13,909 nt of DNA from Candidatus Microgenomates bacterium (GTDB lineage Bacteria; Patescibacteriota; Microgenomatia; Levybacterales; JACOYD01), in NCBI GenBank assembly GCA_016182055.1, contig JACOYD010000007.1, positions 1 to 13,909 of the forward strand. Direction: 5' to 3'. A program made the position numbers and the translations under genes. The notes beneath the pieces were generated by a model that saw nothing but the letters and a program-made list of their open reading frames with translations, was not told the origin of the DNA and did not search any database. Below are positions 13,678 to 13,909 of the stretch, one piece after another (the first letter of the stretch is position 1; the number at the start of each line of letters is the position of its first letter).

Positions 13678-13909
13678 TTGACGCAAGACTGTCGGAGAAA
13701 TGCGGTGTTTTTGGAGTTTATGGCAAGGATTTTGAGGCGGCCCGTTTAGTTCATCCGGGTCTTTGGGCCCTGCAACACCGCGGTCAGGAATCTTCCGGAA
13801 TTGCTTCATCGGACGGCAAAACAGTTAGAGTTAAAAAGGGCATTGGGCTGGTTTCTCATGTTTTTTCGGAAGAAGACTTAAAATATCTTAAAGGCTATTT
13901 GGCTATTGG
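13674..13909 (+). CDS. purF: Amidophosphoribosyltransferase, 5' part
   Basis: PurF makes phosphoribosylamine from PRPP and glutamine, the committed step of purine synthesis. Only 78 codons are present; the gene runs off the right edge. The start ATG overlaps the purC stop (ATGA). The protein begins MIDARLSEKCGVFGVYG. C10 of CGVFGV is the expected N-terminal nucleophile of the class II glutaminase domain, so residues 1-9 would be a propeptide cut off during maturation, as in B. subtilis PurF. ALQHRGQESSGIAS (about 37-50) is the other hallmark. The nearest lookalikes, GlmS and AsnB, start directly at Cys2 and lack this propeptide. Placement after purC in a purine operon settles the call. Confidence 0.95.
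   Translation, partial: MIDARLSEKCGVFGVYGKDFEAARLVHPGLWALQHRGQESSGIASSDGKTVRVKKGIGLVSHVFSEEDLKYLKGYLAI

Noticed and set aside
1..13909. Recoding of TGA as an amino acid
   Set aside because: TGA ends several well-bounded genes (4618-4620 and the ATGA overlaps), while tryptophan in conserved motifs is TGG.
1..13909. Insertion sequence, prophage, toxin-antitoxin or defence genes
   Set aside because: No transposase, integrase or related protein motif is present in any frame; all long frames are housekeeping or purine genes.

Overview
This window looks like a stretch of a Patescibacteria (Candidate Phyla Radiation) chromosome, most likely in the Microgenomates group. The call rests on gene style and is an inference. 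The sequence is moderately AT-rich and genes are packed with ATGA overlaps. RNase Y lacks its membrane anchor. There is a small C-x2-C/C-x4-C protein of a kind I associate with these genomes. Archaeal-type PurP enzymes sit in a bacterial purine operon. Short palindromic repeats are inserted in frame into several enzyme genes. TGA is used as stop (for example at 4618-4620 and in every ATGA junction), so this is not a code-25 lineage.

Layout. 1-420: 3' end of recX. 421-554: gap with a perfect 17-nt palindrome. 555-1925: RNase Y whose HD dyad is Ser-Asp. 1926-2057: gap with a strong HU promoter. 2058-2330: HU-family gene, followed by a hairpin terminator. 2366-2605 (minus): 79-residue cysteine-rich protein with its own promoter. 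2683-3607: miaA, frameshifted at four tandem copies of GTCAAAA and also carrying a duplicated 26-nt palindromic insert. 3604-4620: AI-2E/PerM-family membrane protein. 4636-4997 (minus): RNase P RNA. 5085-13909: one purine operon, purP1-purH-purA-purP2-HAD phosphatase-purB-purE-purC-purF (purF cut by the window end).

How the genes work together. PurF opens de novo IMP synthesis. PurE handles the carboxylated AIR intermediate, PurC makes SAICAR, and PurB releases AICAR. PurP (formate plus ATP) and/or PurH (10-formyl-THF) formylate AICAR, and the PurH N-terminal domain closes the ring to IMP. PurA and PurB then make AMP. Having both the archaeal formate-dependent route (two diverged PurP paralogues) and a PurH with an apparently complete transformylase Lys-His pair is the main metabolic puzzle. 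purD, purN/T, purL, purM and purK are not in the window and may lie downstream of purF.

Most notable observations: (1) miaA is out of frame by exactly one heptamer, so losing one repeat restores a 305-residue enzyme; this could be a phase switch, a mutation or an assembly error. (2) Two unlike PurP enzymes accompany PurH in one bacterial operon. (3) RNase Y has lost the histidine of its HD dyad. (4) Several coding sequences (miaA, purB, purC) carry recent-looking in-gene repeats.
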